A stretch of DNA of 64,000 nucleotides from Cohnella fermenti (GTDB taxonomy: Bacteria; Bacillota; Bacilli; Paenibacillales; Paenibacillaceae): the NCBI RefSeq assembly GCF_004801405.1, contig NZ_SSOB01000003.1, forward strand, positions 218,849 to 282,848, given 5' to 3'. This document shows positions 62,051 through 64,000 of this stretch, in pieces (the stretch's first letter is position 1; every line of letters begins with the position of its first letter). The notes under the pieces were generated by a model. The model searched no databases, was not told where the DNA came from, and saw only the letters and a program-made list of their open reading frames with translations. A program made the position numbers and the translations under genes.

Positions 62051-63475
62051 TTAAACCTGCCGCAATCCCTTGGGGAGACGGTTCTTGAGCTGGCCGTCGC
62101 TTGCCTTGAACCAGCCGAGCGGCAGGCCGGCGATTGTTATGAGGCCCCAGCCTCTCATGGGCGGCTCGGGCGAGGGGAGACTCTCGCCTCGCAGGTAGGC
62201 GGCCGCTTGCGGGCTGTCCGGCGCAAGGTTGACGCTTCTTGAGGCATCGCCCGCGGAAGCGGCCATCGCCAATGCGTGGCTCGGCTCGAACCGCCCTCGG
62301 AGAACGTCGCCGAGATGAAGTCCCGGCCTGGGCGTTCGCAGTCCGCCGAGAGAGTGAGTCGAGAGCGGGCTTCCCGCGGGAACCGGAAGCCAATACAGGG
62401 CGTCGCCGAACAGCAGCGGCTCGCCTTCCGGCGGCAGCTCGAAGCCGGGCAGCGCTTCTCTCGCGAACTGTTGGAACTGCTCGAGCGCCGCCGTCAGCCG
62501 ACTGGCGGCGGGGTCGCCCCGGCGGGCTTGAGCGGCCCGGGGCGAAGGCTTGGCGCGGCGCGGTTCAGGCTGCGAGCGCTGAACGCGGGAGCGCGGCTCG
62601 GCATCCGCCTGCTCCGCATCTTCGCCGGCAAGCTTCTCCAGCACGGCGGCGTAATGACCTTCGCCTTCGCCCCGATGCGGCCACATTCGCTCTTCCCGCA
62701 GCAGCCGGAAGTCGGGGAATTCGCCGAGGAACCAGGCGATCGTCTCCTCGTTCTCCGCGCGGTTAAACGTGCAGGTCGAATAGACAAGCCTTCCGCCCGG
62801 CTTCAGCATCCTCGCGGCGTCGGGCAGAATCGACCGTTGGCGGCGAACGCAGACGTCAACCGCCTCGGGAGACCATTCGGCCGCTGCGCCTTCGTCCTTG
62901 CGGAACATCCCTTCCCCCGAGCAGGGAGCGTCCAGCATAATGCGGTCGAACGCTTCCGGCCAGCGAGCCGACAACTCGTCCGGCGCGGCGTTCACCACGA
63001 CCGCGTTGCGGATGCCGAGGCGCTCCACGTTCTCGGCTAGAATTCGGGCGCGGCCCGGGTGAATCTCGTTCGCGACGAGCAGGCCTCGTCCGGCCAGCTT
63101 GCCGGCGATCTGCGTCGTCTTGCCGCCCGGAGCGGCGGCGAGGTCAAGCACAATCTCGCCGGGCTGCGGATCGAGCAACTCCGCGGCGATCATCGCGGAC
63201 GGCTCCTGGATATAGTAGAGGCCGGCTTGATGGAAGGGGTTCTTCCCCGGCCGGACGCTCTCTTCGTAGAAGCAGCCCTCCGCGCACCAGGGCACCGGCT
63301 TCAAGCCGAACTGAGCCCGAACGACGGCGCACGCTTCGGGAGACTCGGCGGCCTTCAGAAGGTTCATTCGCAACCCGTACGTTCTCGGCGAGCTGTAACT
63401 GTCGAGGAAGGCAGCGGCCTCCTCTCCGAGTTGCTGCTTGATGCGTTCCACATAAGGTGCCGGCAACGATGTCAT
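62051..63475 (-). CDS. RsmF-like RNA m5C methyltransferase (NOP2/Sun family), copy 2
   Basis: This 474-residue protein has the same layout as the 58126 gene: SAM site LDLAAAPGGKTTQIAGKLAGRG, motif IV DAPCSGEGMFRKDEG, motif VI STCTFNRAENEE, a Ser/Arg/Pro-rich linker near 290-325, and a C-terminal PUA-like domain. The N-terminal YGLRMNLLK stretch resembles RsmF. Identity to copy 1 is clear in the core but low in the linker and tail, so this is an old duplication rather than a recent one. GGAGGAGATTGACCGC precedes the ATG. Confidence 0.9.
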   Translation of the reverse strand: MTSLPAPYVERIKQQLGEEAAAFLDSYSSPRTYGLRMNLLKAAESPEACAVVRAQFGLKPVPWCAEGCFYEESVRPGKNPFHQAGLYYIQEPSAMIAAELLDPQPGEIVLDLAAAPGGKTTQIAGKLAGRGLLVANEIHPGRARILAENVERLGIRNAVVVNAAPDELSARWPEAFDRIMLDAPCSGEGMFRKDEGAAAEWSPEAVDVCVRRQRSILPDAARMLKPGGRLVYSTCTFNRAENEETIAWFLGEFPDFRLLREERMWPHRGEGEGHYAAVLEKLAGEDAEQADAEPRSRVQRSQPEPRRAKPSPRAAQARRGDPAASRLTAALEQFQQFAREALPGFELPPEGEPLLFGDALYWLPVPAGSPLSTHSLGGLRTPRPGLHLGDVLRGRFEPSHALAMAASAGDASRSVNLAPDSPQAAAYLRGESLPSPEPPMRGWGLITIAGLPLGWFKASDGQLKNRLPKGLRQV

Positions 63476-63589
63476 GCGGTCAATCTCCTCCGGTACTGTC
63501 GATAGTGCTTACCAGTATACACGAGCTTGGGGGGAGGAGGAAACCGTTGGCGGCGAATACCGGCGGGACGATGCGCGGAGACGGCGACG

Positions 63590-63660
63590 GGATGGGCCGG
63601 AGATGAGGATGGGATGGGATGAGACGGAGATGGGATGCGAACGGGATGGGGGAGGGCTTA
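63590..63660. repeat. short degenerate GAGATGGGATG-type repetition
   Basis: Several GATGGGATG and GGAGATGGGATG units in G-rich sequence upstream of the RsmF-like gene. No gene is visible in 63500-63720. Confidence 0.6.
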
Positions 63661-63718
63661 CTGGGCCGGAGAGGCGCGCAACGTACCGAGGTCAGCTTGG
63701 CATCCGCCACGACATCCT

Positions 63719-63800
63719 CTCCTCATAGCGTCACATCCCCTCCTCTAGCGACACTTTCCCTCCTCTAGCGTCACTTTCCCTCCTCTAGCGTCACATTCCC
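63719..63800. repeat. 20-bp minisatellite, unit CCTCCTCTAGCGTCACTTTC
   Basis: Four tandem units (the first degenerate) contain CTCCTCTAGCG followed by TCACTTTCC, GACACTTTCC or TCACATTCC. The frames it opens on the minus strand are not considered genes. Confidence 0.85.
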
Positions 63801-63873
63801 ACCAACAACATCTCCTCCTTCATCGCCATACCTCCTCGTATAGTATGTTTTGAAGTCATTCAAGAGCCTATTT

Positions 63874-63893
63874 CCAGTCCCCGAGGGGACTGG
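63874..63893. other. 20-bp perfect palindrome
   Basis: CCAGTCCCCGAGGGGACTGG is a perfect inverted repeat able to form a strong hairpin. It lies in a moderately AT-rich stretch (63830-64000) with no clear gene; its GGGACTGGA half recurs at 63943-63951. It could belong to an RNA or a repeat that continues beyond the window. Confidence 0.7.
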
Positions 63894-64000
63894 AGGCCGC
63901 TCGAAAAATTTCCAGCCATTTTGCACCTTGAAAATCGAATCAGGGACTGGACTTTCCGGCATGCCTCTGGACAATGGATCATAGGGTCCATTCGGGGAAA

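Noticed and set aside
63771..63974. 67-codon minus-strand frame at the window end
   Set aside because: Part of it is the 20-bp repeat and the palindrome, and there is no clear ribosome binding site. It cannot be told from non-coding sequence.

Overview
The window looks like chromosome from a high-GC, spore-forming member of the Bacillales, probably the Paenibacillaceae and close to Cohnella or Paenibacillus. This rests on the conserved run relA - dtd - hisS/aspS - tcdA - rarA, a T-box leader, an S-layer (SLH) protein, spore genes (CotH kinase, a YjcZ-type peptide), a YtpB-type sesquarterpene synthase, strong AGGAGG ribosome binding sites and frequent TTG starts. No tRNA or rRNA gene, prophage, transposase or CRISPR array was recognised.

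Layout. 1-13660: 3' end of relA, dtd, an SLH cell-surface protein, a T-box-controlled hisS-aspS operon, tcdA, ferritin, a His/Gly/Thr-repeat protein next to a CotH kinase, and rarA behind a LexA-type box. 13880-20450: HlyC/CorC-type membrane protein, an MFS/MATE-like transporter pair, YtpB synthase, pfkA. 21560-31400: a pectin (rhamnogalacturonan) locus with a PL11 lyase, a three-gene CUT1 ABC importer behind a promoter with a cre site, a membrane-anchored AraC regulator and an FG-GAP beta-propeller protein. 32140-41770: DUF4015 putative glycosidase, YitT, DEAD-box helicase, YesL, a probable 6S RNA, Tpx, rhomboid, LysR, YugP-type metallopeptidase and MerR. 42200-51740: amt with a TnrA/GlnR box in a run with a DUF294 nucleotidyltransferase and a DnaQ-fold exonuclease, then a JAMM peptidase, MFS, TlpA-like protein, citramalate synthase, DinB and ferredoxin. 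52200-63480: CHASE2 adenylate cyclase, L,D-transpeptidase, an unlisted 47-residue membrane protein, pyrD, RelQ-type alarmone synthetase, two RsmF-like RNA methyltransferases, a pseudouridine synthase, a HAD phosphatase and YjcZ.

The most unusual signal is an intergenic repeat family. Six copies of a roughly 180 bp element (starting near 2113, 5197, 20641, 31617, 40190 and 51845) each carry four near-palindromic boxes related to ATGTGAAAAATCACAT. The outer two boxes form terminal inverted repeats. All six copies are on the same strand, all follow a plus-strand gene, and most sit beside a minisatellite of unrelated sequence. A solo box at 61532 looks like a deletion product. No transposase is present, so they resemble non-autonomous elements (REP/BIME, MITE or bcr-like). 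I do not recognise the family.

Limits: everything was read by eye. Starts were chosen from ribosome binding sites and family knowledge. RNA calls rest on motifs and hand-drawn pairing, with no covariance model or database search.
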